Part shown: positions 1-11,400 of the stretch, piece by piece | Layout of the letters: each line of letters opens with the position of its first letter | Position numbering within the stretch: position 1 is the first letter of the stretch | Source: Acanthaster planci | Taxonomy: Eukaryota > Echinodermata > Asteroidea > Valvatida > Acanthasteridae | Reading direction: 5' to 3' | Assembly: GCF_001949145.1 (NCBI RefSeq) | Contig: NW_019091376.1 | Location: 61,867-125,866, forward strand | Length of the DNA: 64,000 bases | Position numbers and translations under genes: made by a program | Notes under the pieces: model-generated | Seen by the model: the letters and a program-made list of their open reading frames with translations, nothing else | Told to the model about the DNA's origin: nothing | The model's database searches: none

Positions 1-929
1 CCTTGATTACTTGTACGTATTTTCAAAGCTCCTCATAACGGGTTTTAAATTCCTTTTTTCTCCCCTATGTTTTACTTGTACAACATTTCTCATTGAGAAG
101 GGAGTTGGACACGGTAACAATATTGTGTAGACACAATATAAGCTTAGGCCTATGGTTAATTGTCTGTGTTCTATTTTCCAAATGTATTATCGGCTTTCAA
201 GCTATGATCTTTGCCTGAGCCTCTTCTCTGCTAAATTTTAATGTTAACTGTTTTAAAAAATTACATTTATGCCCGTTGTAGGTTCAACTGTAAGGTCAAG
301 CACCTTTTACTTTATAAATTGTTGCCAGTTGTTTGAAGCTGCACTGTCTAGGTAATTTATTTGTCTGATCTGAATAGGAAAAGCAACGTATGCTTTCTAC
401 AAGGTCAACTTTTTCAAGTGTGAAGTCTTGAAAATTCCACAGAGACTTTTGAATGCCTTTGTCACACTGGAAAAACTGCAAATACTTGAGTTTTATGTTT
501 TCAAGAAACGAAATATAGAAACTTCTTTAAACACTGCAGAATTTAACTTACAAAAGATGTCCAAGGGATTTCTAACATGAAACCCTTAAGTAACACCCAG
601 AACAGGTGCAGAAGACCTTGGGATGTTTTTTCATCTTCTAAGATGCATTTTAATGCTTTATTTCACTTCATGCCAAAAAAAAGGATGGCTATAGATTTTT
701 TTAATAAAGCTGACAGAATCACCAGAAACTAAGCATGAAGACCATAAGTAACATCTGCAATAGGCAAGAGAGGGCCTTTTAATATTGTTTCTGTTGATGC
801 ACACTTGGTGTGGTGTTGACAGTTGTGTAAACCCCTCCCGTTTAACGAAATATAACAGTTCAGTTTGAAATGACTCCGAGTTCGGTGGTTTAGCTGATTG
901 AATGTTTTGATGAGTTACCAGAACGAGCA
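1..929. other. No gene recognised
   Basis: AT-rich sequence with only short shadow reading frames. I see no exon with splice sites and a recognisable peptide, and no RNA gene. Confidence 0.5.
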
Positions 930-1400
930 GGACACTCGCATGCAAGGATGCTCAAATGTTTTTGCAGAATACTCGGTCAGCTAAGACCTTCCTTCCTGAC
1001 TATTTTGTAAAGACTCGAGCATTTCTGCTCATTTTTGTTCAAATACGCAGTGCCCAACCCGTTGTCAGAAGTCAAGTACTCTGACCACATTTTTTAACTA
1101 TACCCATTTGCAGTTTTGAGTGCACCTGTCAGAGAAAATGCGCTATTTTGAAAGACTTGCATTGTCATGTACAAGAACAGTCGTACCAAAGGATGGGTGT
1201 AGTTACGGCTTATGAAATATGACAGATGCAAGAAGGAAAACTCGACCAAGCACTTAATTGGAAACTTTAATAAGTTTCATATGTGGACGTTAATTGTTTG
1301 GTAGCCTGAAATAGAATAACGGTATTACATTACTGTGCAAGGTAACAGTGTTCCGGAAATTCAATGTAATTATGTAGACGACTTATTCTACACTAACGCT
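930..1400 (+). repeat. Dispersed repeat, copy 1
   Basis: This stretch is recognisably similar, in the same orientation, to 19170-20390. Shared landmarks are a segment containing AAAGGATGGGTGTAGTTAC, then GCTCGACCAAGCACT, then TTCCGGA shortly before the end. The second copy carries an extra block of about 780 bases (19250-20030) absent here. The family is not identified. Confidence 0.6.
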
Positions 1401-1699
1401 TGAGGTTAAAGTGTCAGCTGCTCAAGCGGAACAAACTCCAGGTTTTCTCAGCCGATTTCAGCAAAACGACGATCAATTTAACACAAGGCCCATTTATTAC
1501 CCCATGCGACAAATTAAAGCAGCCACGAATTCAGGCATAAACAACATTTATTTGGTTCATGTATGGCCAGAGCAGTTTATTGTCCAAAAATTATCTCATC
1601 CATAATTGTTTTCTGATCGTAGCGACTCTCCAAAACCTACTTGCTTTTTTGCAATCGCAAATTGTAATCACATTTCTATCTTCGACCTTATCAATTCGG

Positions 1700-1950
1700 T
1701 TCAGACTACCTTTTCGGTCGCTGCGATCCACGAAACATAAATGTCGCGCTCCCATTCTTAAATCGCCTTCCGGTCGTTGCGATTCGTGAAGGCTAAAATC
1801 AACGTGTGTGGTTCTTATTGCTTAATTCTTAATTCTTATTGCTTAATTGCTTAATTCGTCTCCGGTCGTTGCGATCCGCTAAACATGGTACGGCTCTATT
1901 TCATATATGTTTAACTTGCCTTCCGGTCGCTGTGAGCTGCGAAGGCTTAC
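1700..1950. repeat. Degenerate repeat with CCGGTCG(T/C)TGCGAT motif
   Basis: Four copies of a motif close to CCGGTCGTTGCGATCCGC occur near 1702, 1767, 1857 and 1918, spaced about 60-90 bases. Two are bracketed by GCCTTC and GAAGGC and could fold as small hairpins. A short TTGCTTAATTC tandem lies between the second and third copies. Confidence 0.5.
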
Positions 1951-3129
1951 ATCAACGATTAGTTGCAAAATCAGACGTCAAAGCAGGGATTAGTCTGTTC
2001 TGAAACTCCAAAACAAAGCCGATTATATGTTATTATATTATGACGTCCCCAAACCACCTATTAAACAAGCTTTCCAAGTAAAAGATTGAATCCCGACATA
2101 AATTTCTTCCCCAATAAATGAATCACATAACTAATGTTGCCAAGTTTAACTTAAATCAATGAACACGCTTCAGGCGTATGACGGCGTCCAGGATGAAATT
2201 CTGCCGCAACAAGAATCCATTTCACAGAAGGGCGAAAACCTTCTGAAAAACTCTCTGACTGCAGCTCTGACAAATGCAAAGAGAAAAAACAGGAGGAAAT
2301 TCCCTGCCAGCTTCCATGTAGGCAACCAAGTAATTAAACTTAAGAATTAGCTCACGGCAATTTGACAAGTATTAAGAAGACTTATTGTTTAGACTTTCCA
2401 ACAGGTGGCAGATAGGGGAGGCGGTGGGCTTTGAAAATTAGTTAAGAAGAACACTTGTCTAAACCGTCGGACTAAACTGCTCGGACGAAAGTGGCCAACT
2501 TTGCTCTGCGGTTCTGCCTAAAATAGGCAGCAAGGCCTTGTATCAATTAGCTAAGGACCACACATGTCCGTGGGAAAGGAGTGTTTCCTCCGGACCCAAA
2601 TACCTGAAACCGTCTTGCGGGCGATAAATTCTTTGAACCCTCATGGGCCTCAAAGGAGTTTAATTCCTTTGGAAGAATGCTTCTTCACGTGAGCATGATA
2701 TGAGCATGGGTCAAGTCAAATCAAAAATCTTTATTACATCCTGCATGGTTAACTAAAATGCTGGCACCCAGAATTAGTTCTATAACCGCTAAATATAGAA
2801 ATACAGGAAAAGTCAGATATATTTAAAACCATTAACAATTCCTTATACTATGTGTGAAATAACTTTAAAATATATTAACATCTAAAACATTTGTATCCAA
2901 CCTCAGTACATTCTACAATTAACGCTGAATCGCAGAATTATTGCACGAGGGATGGAGGAGAGTTTTTTTTTATTTGAATTTTTTTTAATTTGATACCTGA
3001 TGACGTTATTATGGTGTCAACCTTGTAGGCACACCTTGGGATCAGAGTTGATAGTCATACCAACATTCAGGTCTCAGGAGAAAGAAAAACAGTGCTGATT
3101 GCGTTGAACCTAATCCTCATCTAAATACA
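1951..3129. other. No gene recognised
   Basis: AT-rich. It contains a T-rich run near 2965-2990. A 63-codon frame at 2159-2350 has no recognisable motif and no supporting splice context. Confidence 0.45.
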
Positions 3130-3470
3130 TTGGTTCGTGTACCTCCCGTTTTATTGGGGTAATGTGAATTTTGATACACCAGCACTGCAGTACAGAAAGG
3201 TAGACGCTGTTAGTAAACGAAACGTCCTTACAGGCATTGGTCGCATATTGGCAGCCGAAGTTGGCAAAACATTCACATTTTGATTGTTCACACGTTTTGC
3301 TTCGAAATGCATACTTTGCTTTATCATTTAAATGGGCGGAATTTTTATTGGTTATTTGGTAGTCGCGTTATAGGACTAGTGTCATTTGACTAAACCTTTG
3401 AACTCTGGGTGCAGTTTTGCCAGAGTACGTACTTGTGGCATTGCATAAGAAAGCCTTCTACGTTAACTTT
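3130..3470 (+). repeat. Repeat family A, partial copy 3
   Basis: The sequence from CCTCCCGTTTTA through TTGGCAGCCGAAG to GGGTGCAGTTTTGCC matches 22050-22290 in direct orientation and 32400-32690 inverted. The left part (3130-3250) matches only the inverted copy, so the three copies carry different subsets of one element. Confidence 0.65.
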
Positions 3471-5320
3471 ACACTGCAGGTCTCTGACGTTGAAGATTAA
3501 GCCTTGGTCTTAATTAAGCCTTGCGGGTCAAAGTCTTGGCCTTGATGAGATCAAAACATCTGTTCCAACACTGGCTTGTATTAAGACTGACATGTGAAAT
3601 GACATAAAGGATAACGCAATCATATGATATCTTAATAAAGTCTCCATATTTACTAACATATTCCATTTTTATCCGAGCTACATTTTGACAACATTTTGAA
3701 TTCGCAAGTTTATAGACGTGGTCCGGGAACTTGCCTAGGTTAATGCGCGTTCATTTAAGAACATTAAAGAGAAGCTGTCAGGGAGAACATTTAACCCTAA
3801 CCCATAGGATATATGTAGAAATCATATTGTAATTGGAGGACCTGAAGCACTATTAGTAAGTCTTTATCATGGAGCTATTATACACAAGGAGTAAGCGCAT
3901 ATAGAAATCAAAAGGGTCAATACTCAATGGTGGCCACTGCTCGCACTTCATGTGACGCAAGGCCAAAACAAATTATGCGCCACTTGCGGGCTATCAGTTA
4001 TGCTTATTACCACACATGTAATCATTGCCACGTAATTCTGTTCTCGACTGCTACGCAGTATTAACTCGAATATTTTTCAAAAGTTCCTCAAGCCAGAGTT
4101 GATTGATCGTAATTGTGACAACAGATTTTCAGGAGGCCTATTTCACATCAAAATATTATGAAATGCAAAGCGACAATGCTTAACTTGCCGTACATGTATA
4201 ATTATGCTATGATTTCTTTTGGTAATAAAAAAGACATTGCAGCAAGATTGTTTGAGATACAAGGCCAATGCAGGATATTTTGTTGTTATGTCCTTTTGTA
4301 CAGTTTTTAACAGAATTAAGTTTTAGCGTGTTATCTGCAACCAGGTACAGATTTTACGTGAGGAGTTTGTCTTTTGGGGTCTCCATTATCTATACTTGTA
4401 TGTGTAATCTCTAGTTGTTAATTAATGTTTTTAATCTTGTAATATTGTAAAATGTGACCCGTCATGACAAAATGAGAGTAATGTCGCATCCCGCTCTTTC
4501 CTATTTTGAGGGATCAAAGTTATACTGAAGTGGGGGTCAATTTTGGAGCTTCGTAATATTTGGATAGAGTGACTTGTCTCCTATTCTCAGCAATTTTGGC
4601 GATAGCATTATTCTTGCCCGGTTTGAAATGTTGAAACAATGTTGGGAACAAAGACACAAAGCTGTTAGAATAATGTCACATTGTCACCTTATACTTTTAC
4701 CCTAAGTGTTCCATGTACATACCATTGGAAAGTTCTCATTCTGCAGAATTCAAAAATACCAATATCTCAGTTTTTTTAAAAGTCTGACTTTCAGCTCATC
4801 ATGATGTGGTGACAGGTCACAATTCACATACAATTTTACCTATATTAGGCCACGATGAGGTGTGAAAAATAAACCAACCAAATCAAGTTATATCGCCAGA
4901 TTAAATACAAATGAAGTTATATTTGAGTAATGCCTTAGCTTTCCAACTGGAAAAAAAGAAGCTTTGCATTTTGTCAATGGGTCGGAGTATATTCATTCCT
5001 AATGATACTGTTAGAGAAGTTCCAAAACTTTCTGTGTGAGGAGTGGTGGGCTACGTTTGCAAATGTCAGGTGTCCTTCAGTGGCCTGCGCCTTGCCAAAA
5101 CCGCAAAGTGGGTAGGGGTAGAATGTGTACACAAATACTGATGACTTAATTCCCAGAAGATTGCCTACATCGTTCTACCGCTTCGGCAGGTTATCCTCAA
5201 CTTTTTCGAGACGCATGGTGTTCTATATTATAGCCGCCAAAATTGTGTCGACGGCGATGGCTACGTCGCGCAGTGGCCTCGCCTCAATTATTCGTGATTG
5301 GTTTGTTTTTGTTTTGTTTT
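3471..5320. other. No gene recognised
   Basis: No exon, RNA gene or clear tandem repeat is seen. It lies downstream of the minus-strand lectin-like gene. Confidence 0.45.
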
Positions 5321-5323
5321 TTG

Positions 5324-5329
5324 TTTATT
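5324..5329 (-). terminator. Likely polyadenylation signal of the FTP-PAN gene
   Basis: TTTATT on the plus strand reads AATAAA on the minus strand, about 170 bases beyond the stop codon at 5500-5502. Position and strand fit; use is inferred. Confidence 0.5.
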
Positions 5330-5475
5330 GTTTACTTTAAAAACAGATCCCAATATGAGGAAATTTTTAAAAAGCTAGTATTTATGTGTCGATAATATAT
5401 ATGAATTAAGACTATACTTTTTGATCTCGTTATAACTGCGTGCATCTCAAGCCTATTACATTTAGAAATTATGTA
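5330..5475 (+). repeat. Segment similar to 22700-22870
   Basis: Shared words include CTAATATGAGGAAAT (CCAATATGAGGAAAT here), GTATCGATAATCT versus GTGTCGATAATAT, and CTATTACATT. In the other copy the segment adjoins repeat family A, and here family A lies 2 kb to the left, so this may be another part of copy 3. Confidence 0.5.
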
Positions 5476-5499
5476 AAAGCGCAGCTGGCTAAAAAAAAA

Positions 5500-8400
5500 T
5501 CACCCGCAAAACAGACAAGCATAGACTGCGGAGTCGCTGTTCCGTACAGCATTGATATCTGCAGAATGAATGTTGTAAAGCCGGCACTGTTTTCCAGGCG
5601 CTATGTCGAAGGACAAGCAGCCGGCCTTGTTGAGGCATCGGAGCGCGCAGAACTGCGGAGTTCCTGCAGCCACGGTGGCTAGGAGCTGGCTCGGGTTGGA
5701 GATCAAGCCATCTTGGTGTAGCAGTCTGAAGGTGGCTGGTTTCCACGCAGGTCCTGATAGAATAATGGAAGAAAAACCTTCAAAATAAAGTACTGTAGTA
5801 TCTGCAAGGCGTCATGGAGCTTTGACTGGACATGCACGTCACGCGATCTCATATAAACTTTGTTGAGACTTTATGTATGCTAAATGGCGGAAGTTTAGAC
5901 CAAAGGCGCCCTTCCATATGCGCGTCAACAATTGTACCAATCATTGCGTAGCCTAATCGCCTTTATCCCCTTTCCTATATAATATATATTTTCCTGTCAT
6001 TCCTTTTCTCTTCCAATTTCCCTTAATCATTTTGCCGGGGGTGGGGGTTGAGGAGGGAGCGCCCTCTCAAATGTAGCCGCCCATGAAAGGAGTACCACAG
6101 GGAAAGGCGTGTTTCGAATTTATTTAAGTAATTAATAGAGTCCTACTCTGAGTCTAGGCCATGCTGTCAAATTGATTAGTCTGAAATAGAGGCATTCTCT
6201 GTTCTGGATATAGATTTTATAATTTTGCATGTGCAGAACCTAGGTAGCTCTTCTCCGGGAAATGTCAAATTTGCTCGCTATGAATGTCTAGCCTAGATCA
6301 AACTTAAAATAAAGTAACACGTGTACGAAGGGGTTGTCTGTCTGCTTATCTGTCTGCCCCTTTGCAATATGTACGTTTTTACTGCGTTGCGTACAAATCG
6401 ATTCCGTTAACATAACATGTCACACGAGTGCGTTACGTTCGGCCGCCAAAATCGACCTGGGAGTGATTTTGACGGATAGGCCATACCAATTTGCCTAGAT
6501 AAAAACCTCAACAACCGGCTTAACCTATAACACGGCTCATGATGCTGCTGGCAAAATGCACTTTCGAATGATGTGCTAGTCTTTGACCCATTGGCTGTAC
6601 GCCCGCCTCGTGATCAAAAGGTCGGCTTGACCTGAGGCTAGTGTCCACAGAATATATATGCGGCATCCGTAAGCACGCGGCGGTTACGGTTCCGTGTTTC
6701 CGCTTTTCGCTCGGAAAGAAAACGTAAGAGAGAGATAGAGCATACAAAAAGATGGAAAAGATCTTCCCTTGTGGCAAGATATTGAAAGATTAACATAGGA
6801 AAAGTCAGTTGAGAAAGAAACACGACATCATGTCGTACTTATCGATGTGCGACATGTCGTACGACATATTATGTCGTGCATATCTGTTGAAATCGCTCAC
6901 GGGGGATTTTGACGGCCGAATGCAACGCACACGTATGCTATGCTGTGGAGTCGATTTTTGTGTCCGTGAACGTTAAGCGCAAGAACGCATCATATGCAAC
7001 GCACCATAAAGTACAAATGGAAAGGCGTCTTAATTCGAACATGTTCGGTGCGTTTGAGTTGGCGAACGGTCTACGCACCGTATAAATGCAAAATGGTTAA
7101 AAATTGCTCTCGAAAAGAGTGACTTTCCTATAAAGCCACTCAGGATGACTTCAAAAGCACTCTAAAGAGTGAAATCCACCCTTTAAATACGGGCAATTCA
7201 CAGTAGTGCGCCTCCAAGAATTTGCAACCGATCACAGTGCGCGAAATCTGTCGACTCAATGCTCGGCCGGGTCCATAGGTTTAGCGCCTTGTGATTGGTC
7301 AGCGCGTTGCAAACTCTTGGAGGTGTACTTTGGTGTATCGCCCGTATTGAAAAGCCATATTGTAATCACTGACACCACAAACTGCATGATGGCTCATGAG
7401 GCCATGTCAGAAATGGGCTTCTGGGTCCAGTCCACTCAAGCCCCATTGAGAACAGTGCAAAATCAGCATCGTTCAGGGTCCAATGGCATGCACGCCAACA
7501 TCCCTGAGATTTCTGAAACACAAACGAAATTCTTGTCTGGTCGCTTATCTTTCAATTTCTTTTCAATTTTTTGTGGGTTAACCAATTACATTTTTAATTA
7601 TTCCCACAAAACAAAATCACCCCCCAAAAAGTTATTTTTCCAAAGTCTGATTGCAGCCATTTTTCAAGTGGCAACCCTCAACTTTCTCGGGCACTTTGGA
7701 CCATTTTTCAACCGTAGTGTTTAGCCCTTCTGCTCTCATATGAAAGCTCAAAGACCCAGGGAGTTGATCCTGGCAACGATTTACACAATCTCACCATTTT
7801 GGGGGCCAAACAATCTCCTTTTTCAAAAGATACTGTGGGGCACCTTTAATGCTAATGAGCTGGTCAAAACTTCTCACTTGAATTAGTGGTCTGCACCCTT
7901 CTAGAGCTATGGTCAGTTCTATTGACTACGTGTCTCCGCACATTCCCAAGCATCGGGAGCAAAGACCTAGATCTAGCTCTTGACAACTGATTCGGATGCA
8001 GCCTCACACTCATCTGCAAGCGGGCGTCAGCTTGTGAAAACTGACGCATGCGCACATCGGAACCAACGCGAAATAGACTAATTTATTTTTCACGAGGTGC
8101 CACTCAAAGCCTGTCGGGGCAATACTGGGCGGTGAAAAATAGGTGGTTCTTGAGCTCGTGAAATCACCTTTTAACTTCCAGGACTGCTCTTTCACTGTTT
8201 TGGTTTGGTTTGGCTTAGTTTGGCCTGTTTGCATTAATGAGGGGCTACAGAAAAGTTGGAAGGCGTGGTTTGTCTCTCCTTCACACTCTGGAAGGAAGTA
8301 CCTACTTAAGGGGATACATTATTTACTTAATTTTTAGTTAACAAATGTTAACAATCATTTACCTTTTTTCCTCCATTTTAAACTTCGATGAATCCACTCT

Positions 8401-11400
8401 AAGTTTCGATTTTCATTTGATCGAAAGAATGACGTCAAAGAGGCATATCAGGAAGGCGTTCAATGGCACGATATGTACGCCAGTAATGACACATACCCTG
8501 TGAAACATCATTATTATTGGTAGGCATCTGTACGCGAAGTATCTGTTAGCAGCCAAGTCGCAAAAAGCCCGACCACTGACAAAGGCAGAAGCAATTCTGG
8601 TTAGAGTGGTCACTGGGCCCAGCTCGCACAAGCGTAAGTTGGCATCATCGAATGACAAACAACCACAGAGCTATGTATACACGTTGCAATTTCAGCATGC
8701 TTAGTTGAAATATAAAAATACTGGGCTTTCTGTCTTTACCAGAACTATAGGGGCCTATAGGTCTGTGGTCTTCACGGAAATGCAAATAACTTTTAAATGC
8801 CGCGTCTGAAGAAGGACTTACTGCAATCTTTTATCACAGGTTTCCCGGGTTCAAACATGTCGACCGTAACCTCGGCAACACTCAGAAAAGTCCCATTAGA
8901 GGTAGAAACATCCTTGACCAGTGAGACGAATCTTGCCTCCTCAGATGAGTCACACAAGAAAACGTGCACCTCACCTGGATAGCTGCTGCTTACCGGCGAG
9001 CCGCAACGGTTGTGAAAGGAGACGAGAGTACTTAGGCCCGTTCGAGCTTCTGTACCTGCAAAGTAATCTCTACCTGAAATAGAAAGCGGGGAAAGAGATT
9101 TGGGTGCATTTGAGGTTGCTACTCATTAACTGCGGGCTGCTGGGCAGACAACTAGCAGGAGGACTACCCTCGAGTAGATACAGAACAAGTAAGTATAGGG
9201 CACCATTAACATTGCATAAAAGAGTAACACCTATAGGCTAAATTGAAAAGAAAGCATGAGAAGGTGGTGCAACAAACATAATCATTGAATAAACAATTTA
9301 GGGACGCCAGACGCTGACCGTTTCAATTATTAGCTGCTTCAGTGTACTGCCGACGGAACCATTTATTATTTTCGTTAAAATTTTGTTCAACTGTCTCGGC
9401 TAGCAGCCGGAACAGCTATTGCTTCCCTTAATACTTTTTTTATCTGTAAGGTTTTTTTTTTTATTTTCTTTTGTTTTGTTTTAGCTGTTTCGGTCAACTA
9501 CCGAAACGGCTTGTGTTTCTCTTAAGATTTTTTTTTCTTTTTTCCCTTTTTTAATCTATTGACATAACAAGGGGTCGTTCTACACACGACTTTAGGTTCT
9601 TGCTTTTAACTGATTTTCTTCAAACCCGGAATATCGTTAAAGTACCCCCTGAAGATGTATGCAAAATCATGACGTCATCATGACATCATCACCTGGTTTA
9701 TGATAGAGTTGAATATTTAACTTTCCCTATATTTTTATACACGTTTTTAATTAAGGCAACATTTTGGTTGTGCAGCAACTCCTCAAAGTTACACGAAAGA
9801 CAAAAATTGAAGCGAAGATAATAATACAATAAGTACTTCATGGTGAGGTCATCAAGTGATTTATTTTTAAATTTTAAATATTTAAATAATATGTTAACGT
9901 TGTAAACATCCAGAGAAAATCAACCGTGGCCTCCCGCAACATTCTGTTTGCAGCAAGTGGCACAGTGCATACCGTATTTCATAATTATGCCCCCAAAGGA
10001 CAAACTAGTCATTAAGGGTTCACGGTAAATATCCAAAAATGCATTAAATTTGAATGTAAACCTAAGGTTATTTATGTAAACTGTTTATACAGAATAATTG
10101 AATTTCTTTATTTGCTTCGTGTGTATAGATATACTTCGTGCTACGGCTGGAGCGAAAGCTAAAGATAGATCTGTTTTCCATGTTAGTTCAAAGCATTGGA
10201 ATTCAACGTAATTGAAGTTACATGTAGATACCAGAGGCGTGGGTACCAACGATAAAGGAAGCTACTATACAATGAAGCAAGGAAATTAACAGGTGATGGT
10301 GAAAAGGCCTATGCCAGTTCAGTCATGCATCAAGTTTGTGAGTGTGAGTTTGTTTCTGCATGCAATTGGGGACCCTGAACAATAGAGGACAATAAGGTCC
10401 CCGACTGACAGAGGGTCCCCGATTGACAACTGTGTACAAAACATATGGGTGTTCTTCTAAAAGAGTACAAACAAAAGAGTAACAATAGGGGGTCCCCAGT
10501 TGCAGGCAAATACACACTTGTGTGTGTGGGGGGGACATCAATGCACCATCATGCCCGGTCCCCCACTTTAACATTCGGGTCCCCACGTACTCCCCATTTA
10601 GTGAGAACCCAAGGTTGCTATAACAATGAATACGTACATATGCACATGTACGCTGTACTTTTGTTCAAGTTCTGACACACATTTTCCAATGCATCATCAC
10701 ATGAACTGCTGCACCTATAATAAATGTTTTCCTTTTGCAATGATACAGATATTCATTGGCACAGATATGAGGGCGGTCTTCACACATGTCCCCGGTATCG
10801 TTAATATGAAAGTGCAGTCGAAGCCAGACGGATCCTGAGAAGGGTGGGAACAGCTTCATAAAAATACTCGTAGCAAGACTGCAACTGACAGGAAGTGAGA
10901 TTTACTTGTATGTGGACACGTAGCCGCTATAATTTATTGAACGACAACGCCATAAATTGTTCAAACTGGTTTCGGAATAATAGTGCAAAGTTATCAGCGA
11001 AAAGATCATCATATTTTCAATTGGTCCCGATGTTATTTGAAGTCTCTGCAGATCCTAAGAACAGAAAGAAGTTGGCGGGTTTTATACACTTCAGAAAAAT
11101 GCCTTAAAACATGAAGGCAGTGTTTTTCCTTCATTTTTTTCAAAACACCCAATGGGCATATTTCTTGTTATTCTCCCAAGACAAAACCATATTATTACTG
11201 GTTCTATGTGTTTGATTATCTACGTGTTGATATCAGCTGAATATTTCAATTTCCTTATTTGTTTCTCGTGTATAGACATCCTCCATGCTGCTGCTGAAGT
11301 GAAAGCTACAGATGATAGTTCTCCATGTTTGGAATTCAACATCACTGCAGTAACATGTAGATCAGATGCATGGCTACGCATGATAAAGGAAACTGCTGTA

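Larger units (their letters stand above)
5736..8821 (-). other. Intron 4 of the FTP-PAN gene; repeat-rich, no other gene seen
   Basis: Contains TG-rich stretches, the palindrome cluster at 6823-6877 and a dispersed repeat at 6880-7080. A 172-codon frame at 7206-7724 overlaps sequence partly similar to 43370-43510 and has no recognisable domain. Confidence 0.5.

Noticed and set aside
7206-7724. 172-codon plus-strand frame
   Set aside because: Overlaps repeat-like sequence partly shared with 43370-43510 and shows no domain.
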